Shown here piece after piece: positions 50,721-59,900 of a DNA stretch of 64,000 bases. The first letter of the stretch is position 1, and every line of letters starts with the position of its first letter. The translations under genes were made by a program, and so were the position numbers. The DNA is taken from NCBI GenBank assembly GCA_046328115.1, contig JAXLXE010000001.1, forward strand, positions 3,100,001 through 3,164,000, written 5' to 3'. This DNA comes from JAXLXE01 sp046328115. Lineage in GTDB: Bacteria > Chloroflexota > UBA6077 > JACCZL01. The notes beneath the pieces were generated by a model that was given only the letters and a program-made list of their open reading frames with translations, searched no databases and was not told where the DNA came from.

Positions 50721-52220
50721 ATGCGTCCAGCCATTCAGTCGCGACGGACGTTCCTGAGCATGCTGGCCTCGGTCAGCGCCGCCGGGGCCCTGGCCGCCTG
50801 CCAGAGCACGCCGGCACCGCCGCCGTCCACCGCACCCACATCCGCCCCGGCCAGCCCGCCGAAGCCCGCCGAGCCGGCGGCCAGTCCGGCCGCCTCGCCG
50901 GCTCCCAGCCCGGCGGCGGCAGCACCCGTTGCACCGCCCGCGCCCAGCCCGGCCCCGGTCGCCGCCGCGCCAGCCGCGCCAGCCGCGGCGTCAACCGCGC
51001 CCGCCGCCGTGGTCGGACGACCCCAGTATCAGATGGATGCCCAGCACACCGGCCGCAGCCCACACGCCGGTCCACGCAGGGTAGCCCTCAAGCGCGTCTT
51101 CGAGAGCGGCCCGTACCCCACGCCCGATCCGGCCATCCCACGCCCAGACATCCAGAGCTCGGCCGTCATCGGTCCGGACGGCACGATCTACATCGCCAAC
51201 TTCCCGGGCAACCTGTTCGCCCTCCGTGACTCCGGCCCGGACAAGCTCGAGGTAGCCTGGCGCTTCCACGCGCCGCGCGCCACCGGTCTGCACGCAACGC
51301 CGGCCATCGGCCGCGATGGCACCGTGTACCTGGCCCAGGGCGTCGGCCAACCGGAGCCAAAGGGCACCCTGTACGCCCTGAAGGCACCGGCCAGTGGAAC
51401 CGAGGCACAGGTGGTCTGGTCGGTGGACATGGGAGCGGGACGCGCCACCGCCTCCCCAACGCTCGGGCCCGACGGGACCATCTACATGATGGGCGGCGAT
51501 GGCAAGCTGTGGGTGGTCGCCCCGGACGGCAAGGTCAAGTGGACCGCCCAGAGCGGCCCGGTCGTGAAGGCCACCCCGGCGCTGGCCTCCGACGGCACCG
51601 TCTACAGCGCCAGCATGGACGGCAAGCTCTACGCCATCGCCCCGCCGACCAGCGGCGAACAGGGCAGCGTGCGCTGGACGTTCGACTTCGGTGCAAACCT
51701 CGGCCGCACGCCGCTCGTGACCGGCGAGGGCCAGGGCGGATCGAGCGGTGTCGGCAGCGGTTCATCGCCGACGATCGGGCCAGACGGCACCATCTATATC
51801 GGCGCCAACAACAGCAACATGTACGCCATCGCGCCAGACGGCAAGCTCAAGTGGCTGTTCGAGGCGGAGCGCGAGCTAGCGGGCATCTGGTCCGCCGCCA
51901 CGCTGAGCGCCGACAGCTCCACCATCTACTTCGGGGCGAACCGCGGCGGCGTCTACGCCCTGAAGGCATCCGACGGCTCCAAAGTCTGGCAATACAACGT
52001 CTACGGCTCGATCTACAGCTCGCTCACTCTGGACAGCCAGGGGACGCTGTACAGCGGCAGCACCATCGGCCTGCTGCTGGGCCTGGACAGCGCAAAGGGC
52101 GAGCCGCTCTTCACGGAGAACGTCGGTCAGCAGGTCTGGGCATCGCCGGCGATTCGTCCAGACGGAACCCTGGTCATCGCGGACCGCACCGGCCGCATCC
52201 TGGTCTACGGCGCCGCCTGA
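50721..52220 (+). CDS. PQQ-type beta-propeller lipoprotein
   Basis: A 499-residue lipoprotein. The signal (SRRTFLSMLASVSAAGALAAC) ends in lipobox LAAC (Cys33), then comes a Pro/Ala/Ser linker to about residue 95. The rest is repeated propeller blades of the form GPDGTIYxxxxDGKLYAIAPDGKxKW (for example GPDGTIYMMGGDGKLWVV, SDGTVYSASMDGKLYAI, GPDGTIYIGANNSNMYAI). This matches PQQ-like propeller proteins of the BamB or quinoprotein sort, but dehydrogenase catalytic residues are not seen, so a structural or binding role is more likely. A hairpin follows the stop. The ATG has GGAGGGAAG upstream. Confidence 0.85.
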   Translation: MRPAIQSRRTFLSMLASVSAAGALAACQSTPAPPPSTAPTSAPASPPKPAEPAASPAASPAPSPAAAAPVAPPAPSPAPVAAAPAAPAAASTAPAAVVGRPQYQMDAQHTGRSPHAGPRRVALKRVFESGPYPTPDPAIPRPDIQSSAVIGPDGTIYIANFPGNLFALRDSGPDKLEVAWRFHAPRATGLHATPAIGRDGTVYLAQGVGQPEPKGTLYALKAPASGTEAQVVWSVDMGAGRATASPTLGPDGTIYMMGGDGKLWVVAPDGKVKWTAQSGPVVKATPALASDGTVYSASMDGKLYAIAPPTSGEQGSVRWTFDFGANLGRTPLVTGEGQGGSSGVGSGSSPTIGPDGTIYIGANNSNMYAIAPDGKLKWLFEAERELAGIWSAATLSADSSTIYFGANRGGVYALKASDGSKVWQYNVYGSIYSSLTLDSQGTLYSGSTIGLLLGLDSAKGEPLFTENVGQQVWASPAIRPDGTLVIADRTGRILVYGAA

Positions 52221-52241
52221 TAGCCGCCGTTCCCGGGAATT

Positions 52242-52267
52242 CCGGGGCCACCGCGTGGTGGCCCCGG
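52242..52267. terminator. Perfect 11-bp hairpin after the PQQ-propeller gene
   Basis: CCGGGGCCACC (52242-52252) pairs with 52257-52267 around a 4-nt loop. It starts 22 bp after the propeller stop and ends 10 bp before a TATAAT box. No T-tract, so it may insulate the two transcription units. Confidence 0.6.
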
Positions 52268-52277
52268 AAACCGCGCC

Positions 52278-52283
52278 TATAAT
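52278..52283 (+). promoter_or_regulatory. Putative -10 element upstream of Uma2 gene
   Basis: A perfect TATAAT lies 21 nt before the ATG of the Uma2 gene; the expected -35 position falls inside the preceding hairpin (GTGGTG) and does not match TTGACA. An AAGGAGG ribosome binding site lies between it and the ATG. Confidence 0.45.
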
Positions 52284-52304
52284 GTCTACAAGGAGGCCGG
52301 GACC

Positions 52305-52859
52305 ATGGCCACCAGACAGACCGGCGTGCGCTTCCGCTCGGACGACGTGTTCGCCGCTCCTGAAGACGAGTATCGCTACGAGGTCATCGATGGCGAGCTG
52401 TACATGAGCCCGGCACCTGGCTGGGGCCATCAGGTCTGCCTGTCGAACCTGAACCTGATTCTTGGTCCCACCATCAAGAGCCGGCGACTTGGCAAGATCG
52501 TCCAGGCGCCCACCACGGTCGTCTTGGACGACGAGAATGCGGTCCAACCAGACCTGCTGTTCATCTCGACAGCGCGACAACATTTGATCTCCGCGCGCGG
52601 AGTCGAAGGCCCCCCCGATCTGGTCGTGGAAGCCCTGTCTCCGCGCACCCGCGACAACGACCTGGGCCTCAAGATGCGCCGCTACGCGCGAGCCCGGATA
52701 CCCCACTACTGGGTGCTGGACTACGAGCGCCGCGAGTTCCTGCCCTATCGGCTGGTGGGCTCCGCCTACGTACTGATCGAGGGGTTCCCGCGCGGTGGCA
52801 CGTTCCAGCCTGATCTCTTCCCCGGCCTGGAGATCCCCCTGGACGAGCTCTGGGACTAG
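52305..52859 (+). CDS. Uma2-family (DUF820) restriction-endonuclease-fold protein
   Basis: A 184-residue PD-(D/E)XK-fold protein of the Uma2 family, highly expanded in Cyanobacteria and Chloroflexota. YRYEVIDGELYMSPAPGWGHQ has the conserved ExxxGxL start, VQPDLLFIS carries the catalytic Asp, and PDLVVEALSPRTRDNDLGLKMRRYARARIPHYWVLD is the E-x-K and IxEYWIVD region. A nuclease role is inferred from the fold; biological target unknown. AAGGAGG is correctly spaced. It stands alone between the propeller and the MoaD-like gene. Confidence 0.92.
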   Translation: MATRQTGVRFRSDDVFAAPEDEYRYEVIDGELYMSPAPGWGHQVCLSNLNLILGPTIKSRRLGKIVQAPTTVVLDDENAVQPDLLFISTARQHLISARGVEGPPDLVVEALSPRTRDNDLGLKMRRYARARIPHYWVLDYERREFLPYRLVGSAYVLIEGFPRGGTFQPDLFPGLEIPLDELWD

Positions 52860-52936
52860 GCTCGCGGGGTCGCGCGGCGCAATGCTATGCTTGCGCGAGA
52901 TTCGGTCGGCGCACGCGCCGGTGCTGGAGCTGCTGA

Positions 52937-53188
52937 TTGCGGGTCAAAGTTGTTCCCCTGGCGGAGCTGCGACGCCTGCTCCCAGATCGCTCGACCAGGG
53001 AGCTGTGGCTTGAGCTGCCGGAGAGCGCAACCGTCGGCGACGCGCTCGCCACGCTGAACGTCACAAAGCTGGATGGCATCATCATCGGGATCGATGGCGT
53101 CCACGCGAAACCTACCCAGACACTGCACGACGGAGCCCAGATCACGCTCGTCACGCCCATGGAGGGCGGGGCAACACAAACACACTGA
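52937..53188 (+). CDS. MoaD/ThiS-family sulfur-carrier-like protein
   Basis: An 83-residue beta-grasp protein. LPESATVGDALATLNV and LHDGAQITLVTPMEGG match MoaD/ThiS. In a working carrier Gly-Gly is the extreme C-terminus; here it is followed by five more residues (ATQTH), as in some proteins that must be trimmed or that no longer carry sulfur. It starts at TTG with GGAG upstream. It sits directly before an aldehyde:ferredoxin oxidoreductase gene, as MoaD homologues often do, and may serve its tungsten-pterin cofactor. Confidence 0.83.
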   Translation: MRVKVVPLAELRRLLPDRSTRELWLELPESATVGDALATLNVTKLDGIIIGIDGVHAKPTQTLHDGAQITLVTPMEGGATQTH

Positions 53189-53202
53189 GTGGGGTGGTTG
53201 GT

Positions 53203-54972
53203 ATGGCCAACGGGTTTTGGAACCGCGTTCTCCGAGTCGACCTGACGACCGGCAAGACCTGGGAGGAGCACCCAGACGACAGCTTCTACCGCAAGCACGT
53301 GGGTGGCCGCGGCTTCATCGCGCACTACCTCCTCAAGGAGGTCCCCGCCTCCGTCGACGCGTTCAGCCCGGACAACCGGCTGATCTTCATGGCCGGCCCC
53401 GTCACCGGCACCCCGCTGCCGGGCGCTGGCAGGCATAGCTGCGGCGCGCGCTCGCCCCTGACCGGCGGGTTCGGCGAGTCCGAGGCCGGCGGCTTCTGGG
53501 GAGCCGAGCTGAAGCACGCAGGCTACGACGGCATCGTCATCCAGGGCAAGGCCGCGAAGCCCACCTACCTGCACATCGACGAGAACACCGTCGAGCTACG
53601 CGACGCCTCCCACCTGTGGGGCAAGCGGTCCGGCGAGGTCGAGACCACCCTCCGCAAGGACGCGGGAGATCGCCTGCTGCGCGTCCTGCAGATCGGCCCC
53701 GGCGGCGAGAACCTGGTCCGCTTCGCCTGCGTGATCAACGATCTCAACGAGATCGCCGGCCGCACCGGCATCGGCGCCGTCATGGGGTCAAAGAACCTCA
53801 AGGCCATCACCGTCCGCGGTAAGAAGAACGTGCCCATGGCAGACCCCAAGCGGATCCGCGAGGTCTCGCAGTGGGTCGCCAAGACCATGGATGAGGTCCA
53901 CTACAACTTCCACCACTACGGCACCGGCGCGGCCATGGAAGGCAAGCACCTGGAAGGCCACCTGATCGTGAAGAACTTCTCCGAGGGCACCCTGCCTGAG
54001 GTGAAGCAGATCGACGCGATCCGCCTCAAGGAGCAGTACGGCCAGAAGATGGACGGCTGCTACGCCTGCTCCGTGCGCTGCAAGAAGCGCGTCAAGATCG
54101 AGTCCGCCGGCGTCGACCCCAAGTACGGCGGCGCGGAGTACGAGACCCTGGGCGCGGTGGGCACAGACCTGGCCGTGACCGACCTGGTCAAGATCTCCGT
54201 GGCAAACCAGGCGCTCAACTGGTGGGGCCTGGACAGCGTGTCCTGCGGTGGCACCATCGCCTGGGCCATGGAGTGCTACGACAAGGGCCTGATCACCAAG
54301 GAAGACACGGGCGGTCTGGAGCTCAAGTGGGGCGATGGCGACATGCTGAACAAGCTGATCGACATGATCGCCACGCGCCAGGGCTTCGGTGACGTGCTGG
54401 CTGAGGGCGCCGCTCGCGCGGCCGCCAAGATCGGTCGCGGCACGGACAAGTACGTCGTGGCGGTCCGCGGGCTCGAGGTGGCCATGCACGACCCGCGCGC
54501 CATGGAGAACATGAAGACCAACTACCCCGTGAACCCCACGGGTGGCGACCACACCGGTGGCGCCCACGCCCGCACCAGCCTGCGCAACACCATCGGCGTC
54601 TGCCAGTTCCTGCAGTACGACGAGCAGGTCACGCTGGACGTGCTCAACGCCTCCACCGGCTGGGGCATGTCCAAGGAGGAGCTCAACGAGGTAGCGGAAC
54701 GCGGCCTGGCCATGGCCCGCCTCTTCAACCTCCGCTGTGGCTTCACCAAGGCAGATGACAAGCTCCCGCCACGCCTGATGGAGCCGCTGAAGGAAGGCCC
54801 CTTCGCCAACAAGCCGTTCTCCACCCAGGACATCGTCGCGGTGGTGGAGAACTACTACAAGACCCGCGGCTGGAACGTAGCAGACGGCGTGCCCACCACG
54901 GACACGCTGAACAAGCTCGGCATCAAGGACTACGCCGAGCCAGTCCTCGCCGCCCCCGCCCCAGCCTCTTAA
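53203..54972 (+). CDS. Aldehyde:ferredoxin oxidoreductase-family tungsten/molybdenum enzyme
   Basis: A 589-residue AOR-family protein. GFWNRVLRVDLTTGKTWEE and VGGRGFIAHYLLKE open the first domain, AGRTGIGAVMGSKNLKAI is the pterin-binding segment, and the [4Fe-4S] cluster ligands are Cys286, Cys289 and Cys293 (CYACSVRC) with a fourth, Cys512, in NLRCGFTK. Family members oxidise aldehydes to acids with ferredoxin using a tungsten bis-pterin cofactor. In this non-thermophile-like context benzoyl-CoA- or aromatic-aldehyde-type relatives are also possible. The preceding MoaD-like gene fits cofactor supply. Confidence 0.92.
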   Translation: MANGFWNRVLRVDLTTGKTWEEHPDDSFYRKHVGGRGFIAHYLLKEVPASVDAFSPDNRLIFMAGPVTGTPLPGAGRHSCGARSPLTGGFGESEAGGFWGAELKHAGYDGIVIQGKAAKPTYLHIDENTVELRDASHLWGKRSGEVETTLRKDAGDRLLRVLQIGPGGENLVRFACVINDLNEIAGRTGIGAVMGSKNLKAITVRGKKNVPMADPKRIREVSQWVAKTMDEVHYNFHHYGTGAAMEGKHLEGHLIVKNFSEGTLPEVKQIDAIRLKEQYGQKMDGCYACSVRCKKRVKIESAGVDPKYGGAEYETLGAVGTDLAVTDLVKISVANQALNWWGLDSVSCGGTIAWAMECYDKGLITKEDTGGLELKWGDGDMLNKLIDMIATRQGFGDVLAEGAARAAAKIGRGTDKYVVAVRGLEVAMHDPRAMENMKTNYPVNPTGGDHTGGAHARTSLRNTIGVCQFLQYDEQVTLDVLNASTGWGMSKEELNEVAERGLAMARLFNLRCGFTKADDKLPPRLMEPLKEGPFANKPFSTQDIVAVVENYYKTRGWNVADGVPTTDTLNKLGIKDYAEPVLAAPAPAS

Positions 54973-54995
54973 TCCCCGCTCGCCAAAAGGCACCG

Positions 54996-55025
54996 AGGAG
55001 GCCCGCCGACATCGGCGGGCCTCCT
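54996..55025. terminator. Strong terminator after AOR gene
   Basis: AGGAGGCCCGCCGA (54996-55009) is the reverse complement of 55012-55025, giving a very long GC stem with a minimal loop, followed by T-rich TTGCTTG. It lies 23 bp after the AOR stop and marks the left border of the KGGVGR cassette. Confidence 0.8.
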
Positions 55026-55143
55026 TGCTTGACTCGCCGGTATCTTCCCCAGGCGACCTGAGCTGACGTTGGGACGGCGGGCCGGGCGCGCGCTCGTTGT
55101 GCCATGATAGGAATCAAACACGATGCGCTAGCAGAGGGTTGAC

Positions 55144-55965
55144 GTGAGCTTTCGGGACTTCGTCCGACGTGAACCGACGTTGGCGGCCCACACTGATGTA
55201 ATCGATGCCTGGTACGCGGCGCTGAACAGCGAGGCCGATGGCGCCGTTGTGTGCCGAAACCTCGATTCAGAAGCGGCGTCTCCACGGTGTGACGAGTCTC
55301 GGCGAGCGCTGCACGCACTGGCGGGTGAGCTTGGGAGCCAGCCTGCACCGACCGCCGCCGCTACAGGGAGCTTGCGCAGGCTCTTCGTGGGGCACGAGCA
55401 CGACATCTTGTGCCAGGGCACAGCCGTGCCGGCCGGGGCTGACACCACCACACTCGCGAAGCTGACTCCTGTAGCTGGCCTGCGGCTTTGGCAAGGGAGC
55501 GACGCGGCTAGGGAACCCAAGGAAGACGACCAGACATGGCTGGACCGACTCACACTCGGTCGGCATGGCCGTATGGCGGCTGCTGCCCGTGCGCATCTCC
55601 AGCCGGACGCTGCCTGGCGTGGCGTACTGCCGCTGGTCTTCGCGACGCCGTACTCGGATCGGACGAACAGATTCCCTCCGGGCACCCACACCGACCGCGC
55701 GCAGCAGTTAGTTGGGCTCGAGCCGGATTCGTCGGGTCGACTGTACTGCGTCGTCACCTGGAATCAGGAAGCCGACCGCCGGGGACACATCCCCACCGGT
55801 ATCGACGCCCACGACCACCCGTTCTTCTGGCCCGCGGCTCTCGGCGCGGAATGGGGTGTCACCTGGGACAAGGCATCGCCGGATTCGGCGCGGGAGCGGG
55901 GCGTGCGTGAATGCGTCGTGCGATCATTCAACTGCGAGCATTTGTCGACCATCGAGGCCGTGTAG
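55144..55965 (+). CDS. Protein of unknown function, first gene of KGGVGR-ATPase cassette
   Basis: A 273-residue protein I do not recognise. No signal peptide or membrane helix is visible. The N-terminal 90 residues are helical and polar; the C-terminal half has an unusual density of Trp, His and Pro (WRGVLPLVFATPYSDR, FPPGTHTDRAQQLVGLE, IDAHDHPFFWPAALGAEWGVTWD), which looks like a compact beta-rich or enzymatic domain with conserved His/Asp. Codon usage is looser (more A/T third positions) than in flanking metabolic genes. The stop is two bases before the next start, so it is co-transcribed with the helical protein and the KGGVGR-TPR gene. Confidence 0.7.
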   Translation: MSFRDFVRREPTLAAHTDVIDAWYAALNSEADGAVVCRNLDSEAASPRCDESRRALHALAGELGSQPAPTAAATGSLRRLFVGHEHDILCQGTAVPAGADTTTLAKLTPVAGLRLWQGSDAAREPKEDDQTWLDRLTLGRHGRMAAAARAHLQPDAAWRGVLPLVFATPYSDRTNRFPPGTHTDRAQQLVGLEPDSSGRLYCVVTWNQEADRRGHIPTGIDAHDHPFFWPAALGAEWGVTWDKASPDSARERGVRECVVRSFNCEHLSTIEAV

Positions 55966-55967
55966 CG

Positions 55968-56912
55968 ATGTCCGAGCCGTCCATCCTGGAATCCATGCCA
56001 ACGGACCTGGCAGAGCGCGCCGACTGGCTCAACGACATCATGTTGGACCGCGCGCCGCGCTGGCCGGGCATGCTGCCGAACGAGCGTCAGGTGGACTACC
56101 TGATCTCCGTCGTCCGCCACTCGGAGCCTGCGCATCGACAGCGGGAAGTGAGCGATGCCGCCCGAGAGCTTCTGGCGAGGTGGATCATCGAGAACCGGGG
56201 CTGGGAGTCGCCGGATCTGGACCGACTGCACGAGATCCTTGGTGTGCTGGAGAGTCTGCCGGGCAGCGGCACAACGGCCTCGGTGCTCTACGATCTCACG
56301 CGGTTGTCCGTGCTGGATGCCACCAGAGACGGCGTTTCGCTGCGCCGCCAGGCGTTCCGCGCCCTCGCGCTGGCCGATCCTCCGCCCGGCTGGCGTCGTG
56401 AAAACCTGATCGATGAGTGGCGAGCCCTGGTCGGCGACCCGCACATCACGGTCGCCGCGTTCGCTGGTCTACGCAGTCTCGACCTGCTGGCGGCCATCGC
56501 CGAGCTTCCGCGCTTTCTCCTGGTGGCGGAGGAAGCCGGCATCACACCGTCCGGATCGCTGAACGTCCTGTGCCAGATGGTAGAGCGCGACGACGACGCG
56601 ATCGAGCCCCTTAGGTCGGCTCTCGCGTCGCTGCCCCAGGAGCGAGCTTCTCGGCTCAAGAACGTCCTGCAACAATCGCTGGGGGCCGATTGGCGTTATC
56701 CAAAAGTATGGGCAGTGGCGAGCACACAGACATCGCGATCGGGAATCGGAACCGGGACAAACAACATTCGCGAGTCGCAGGCCCCGGCGCAGAGATGGAC
56801 GCCCCTGGAGACACCTACACCGACCCTCGACCAACACGAGAAACTAGGCCACAAGCCCCGAGAGCGCCCTCCACTTCCCACGCATGGGCTGCTGATTCCG
56901 GTAGCGGCTTGA
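55968..56912 (+). CDS. All-helical (HEAT-like) protein of unknown function, second gene of cassette
   Basis: About 314 residues. Residues 1-245 are a run of helices with HEAT/ARM-like spacing (ELLARWIIENRGWESPDLDRLHEILGVLESL, AFRALALADPP, VAAFAGLRSLDLLAAIAELPRFLLVAEEAG). The last 70 are disordered and Pro/Thr/His-rich. No catalytic motif is visible. The ATG at 55968 is preferred over an upstream start at 55911 that overlaps the previous gene. It is followed by the ATPase gene after 17 bp; a scaffold or adaptor role is the simplest guess. Confidence 0.68.
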   Translation: MSEPSILESMPTDLAERADWLNDIMLDRAPRWPGMLPNERQVDYLISVVRHSEPAHRQREVSDAARELLARWIIENRGWESPDLDRLHEILGVLESLPGSGTTASVLYDLTRLSVLDATRDGVSLRRQAFRALALADPPPGWRRENLIDEWRALVGDPHITVAAFAGLRSLDLLAAIAELPRFLLVAEEAGITPSGSLNVLCQMVERDDDAIEPLRSALASLPQERASRLKNVLQQSLGADWRYPKVWAVASTQTSRSGIGTGTNNIRESQAPAQRWTPLETPTPTLDQHEKLGHKPRERPPLPTHGLLIPVAA

Positions 56913-56929
56913 CGGGGCCGTAGCGAGAA

Positions 56930-59900
56930 ATGCGCGCCATCACTTTCTATTCGTTCAAGGGTGGCGTTGGCCGCACGACGCTGGCGACGAATGTCGCCGC
57001 GTTGCTCGCGCAATCGGGGCAGCGTGTCCTGATAGTGGACTTTGACCTGGAAGCGCCCGGATTGAGCTACCTCGACGAGCTTCAGCCCCGCCGAGGCGCT
57101 CCTACACCACGGGGCCTCGCCGGTCTGTTCGCCGACTCCTGGCCGGACAAGTCGTCGCGCGACGTTCGCGACTACTGCTACGGGTTAGATCGGTTCGAGG
57201 GAAATCTCACCGTGCTGGGCTGTGGTGACATCCGCGGCGGGGGTTTCTTCAAGGATCTAGCCTACCTAGACCGCGAGCAATTCTTTCGGGTAACCACCCG
57301 CGCCGGTGCATCCGGGGAGCTAGGGCGGAGTCTCTACGAGGACCTCCGCCGGCAATGGGCACGCGACTTCGACTACGTCATTATCGATTCGCGCACCGGC
57401 CTCACTGACATAGGGGGGGTCTGCACGCGGATCCTCCCGGACCATCTTGTGGTCGTATTGACAATGAACCGTCAGGGTATTGAGGGTACCCGCGCCGTGC
57501 TCAGACAGGTGGGGCGCCGTAACATGTTGGGTGACCCGATCGATCGCACTGTCGTCGTCTCGATGGTCCCCAGTCCATGGTCACCAACGGAGATAGAGCG
57601 TGGGCTCCGGCGCGTCCGGAACGGTCTCCATCTCCGTCGGTCCAGGAGTGCCGTTCTCTCGGTGCCATTGGCTGCCTGGCTCGCCATCGAGGAACAGCCA
57701 CTGCTGGCCGTCCGGCGCCGCAGCTCTTTGGATGATCCGGTCCTCCTAGCGTACGCGGCAGTCGGCAACCGTCTCCGAGCCGCTAATCCAACAGACATTG
57801 AATACCGCCTGGAGCTTGCACAGGAGGAACGTGACCCAGCCAGCCGTCGATCGCACGCGCTGGCGTTACTAGCAACCGTGGCCGACTCTGTCGAGATAAG
57901 TGATCGCTCACTGCGAGTCATGTCGGCCGCGGGTAGGTTGGTCGATTCCCCATCCGGCGATGTCGTTGAGGATGTCCGGCATTGGCAACGCGCCGTCGCT
58001 CTCACCCGACGAGTGCTGCAGAGACCGATGCGGGACGCGTCCCACTCAGCACTGGCCCCACTGCTCACGCAGCTCCGCTCGCGCTGGCTTCAGTTGGCGC
58101 AAATCGCGCCGCTGTTAGATCCAGGGACATCTACCCTCGAGCAACTCGGGGAGGCGGCTCGGTTCTTCCAGAGTATCCCCGCTTCGAGGCGTAGCCCGAC
58201 CACGAACGAGGTGCTCGCCGACGTGCTCGCGGCGCAGGCCGACGTGTTGGTCGAAGCCCGCAGGTTCGACGACGCCCTGAATCTTCACGCCCGCTCCGCG
58301 GAGTTTTACGGCATAGCGCACGCGGCGGAGCCGAGTTCCGAGCGCGCGCGCGATCTGGCCCGTACCCTGGCCAACCGCGCCAACACCCTCCAGCGCCTGT
58401 CCCGCTTCGACGAGGCCCTCGCCGCCTACGACCACGCCCTCGCCATCCTCCGCCCACTCGCAGACGCCCCAGATGCTCCACCCGCCCTCAGAAACGACCT
58501 CGCCCGTACCCTGGCCAACCGCGCCAACACCCTCCAGCGCCTGTCCCGCTTCGACGAGGCCCTCGCCGCCTACGACCACGCCCTCGCCATCCTCCGCCCA
58601 CTCGCAGACGCCCCAGATGCTCCACCCGCCCTCAGAAACGACCTCGCCCGTACCCTGGCCAACCGCGCCAACACCCTCGATAGCCTGTCCCGCTTCGACG
58701 AGGCCCTCGCCGCCTACGACCACGCCCTCGCCATCCTCCGCCCACTCGCAGACGCCCCAGATGCTCCACCCGCCCTCAGAAACGACCTCGCCCGTACCCT
58801 GGCCAACCGCGCCAACACCCTCCAGCGCCTGTCCCGCTTCGACGAGGCCCTCGCCGCCTACGACCACGCCCTCGCCATCCTCCGCCCACTCGCAGACGCC
58901 CCAGATGCTCCACCCGCCCTCAGAAACGACCTCGCCCGTACCCTGGCCAACCGCGCCAACACCCTCCAGCGCCTGTCCCGCTTCGACGAGGCCCTCGCCG
59001 CCTACGACCACGCCCTCGCCATCCGCCGCCCACTCGCAGACGCCCCAGATGCTCCACCCGCCCTCAGAAACGACCTCGCCGATTCCATCGAAGCCCGCGC
59101 CAACACCCTCGATAGCCTGTCCCGCTTCGACGAGGCCCTCGCCGCCTACGACCACGCCCTCGCCATCCTCCGCCCACTCGCAGACGCCCCAGATGCTCCA
59201 CCCGCCCTCAGAAACGACCTCGCCCGTACCCTGGCCAACCGCGCCAACACCCTCCAGCGCCTGTCCCGCTTCGACGAGGCCCTCGCCGCCTACGACCACG
59301 CCCTCGCCATCCTCCGCCCACTCGCAGACGCCCCAGATGCTCCACCCGCCCTCAGAAACGACCTCGCCCGTACCCTGGCCAACCGCGCCAACACCCTCGA
59401 TAGCCTGTCCCGCTTCGACGAGGCCCTCGCCGCCTACGACCACGCCCTCGCCATCCTCCGCCCACTCGCAGACGCCCCAGATGCTCCACCCGCCCTCAGA
59501 AACGACCTCGCCCGTACCCTGGCCAACCGCGCCAACACCCTCCAGCGCCTGTCCCGCTTCGACGAGGCCCTCGCCGCCTACGACCACGCCCTCGCCATCC
59601 TCCGCCCACTCGCAGACGCCCCAGATGCTCCACCCGCCCTCAGAAACGACCTCGCCCGTACCCTGGCCAACCGCGCCAACACCCTCGATAGCCTGTCCCG
59701 CTTCGACGAGGCCCTCGCCGCCTACGACCACGCCCTCGCCATCCTCCGCCCACTCGCAGACGCCCCAGATGCTCCACCCGCCCTCAGAAACGACCTCGCC
59801 CGTACCCTGGCCAACCGCGCCAACACCCTCCAGCGCCTGTCCCGCTTCGACGAGGCCCTCGCCGCCTACGACCACGCCCTCGCCATCCGCCGCCCACTCG

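Noticed and set aside
52305..52859. Uma2 gene as sign of a mobile element
   Set aside because: No inverted repeats, target duplications or transposase nearby; Uma2 genes are commonly scattered singly in Chloroflexota and Cyanobacteria.
53788..54993. 401-residue minus-strand open frame opposite the AOR gene
   Set aside because: Shadow caused by high GC at codon third positions; the plus strand has intact AOR cluster ligands.
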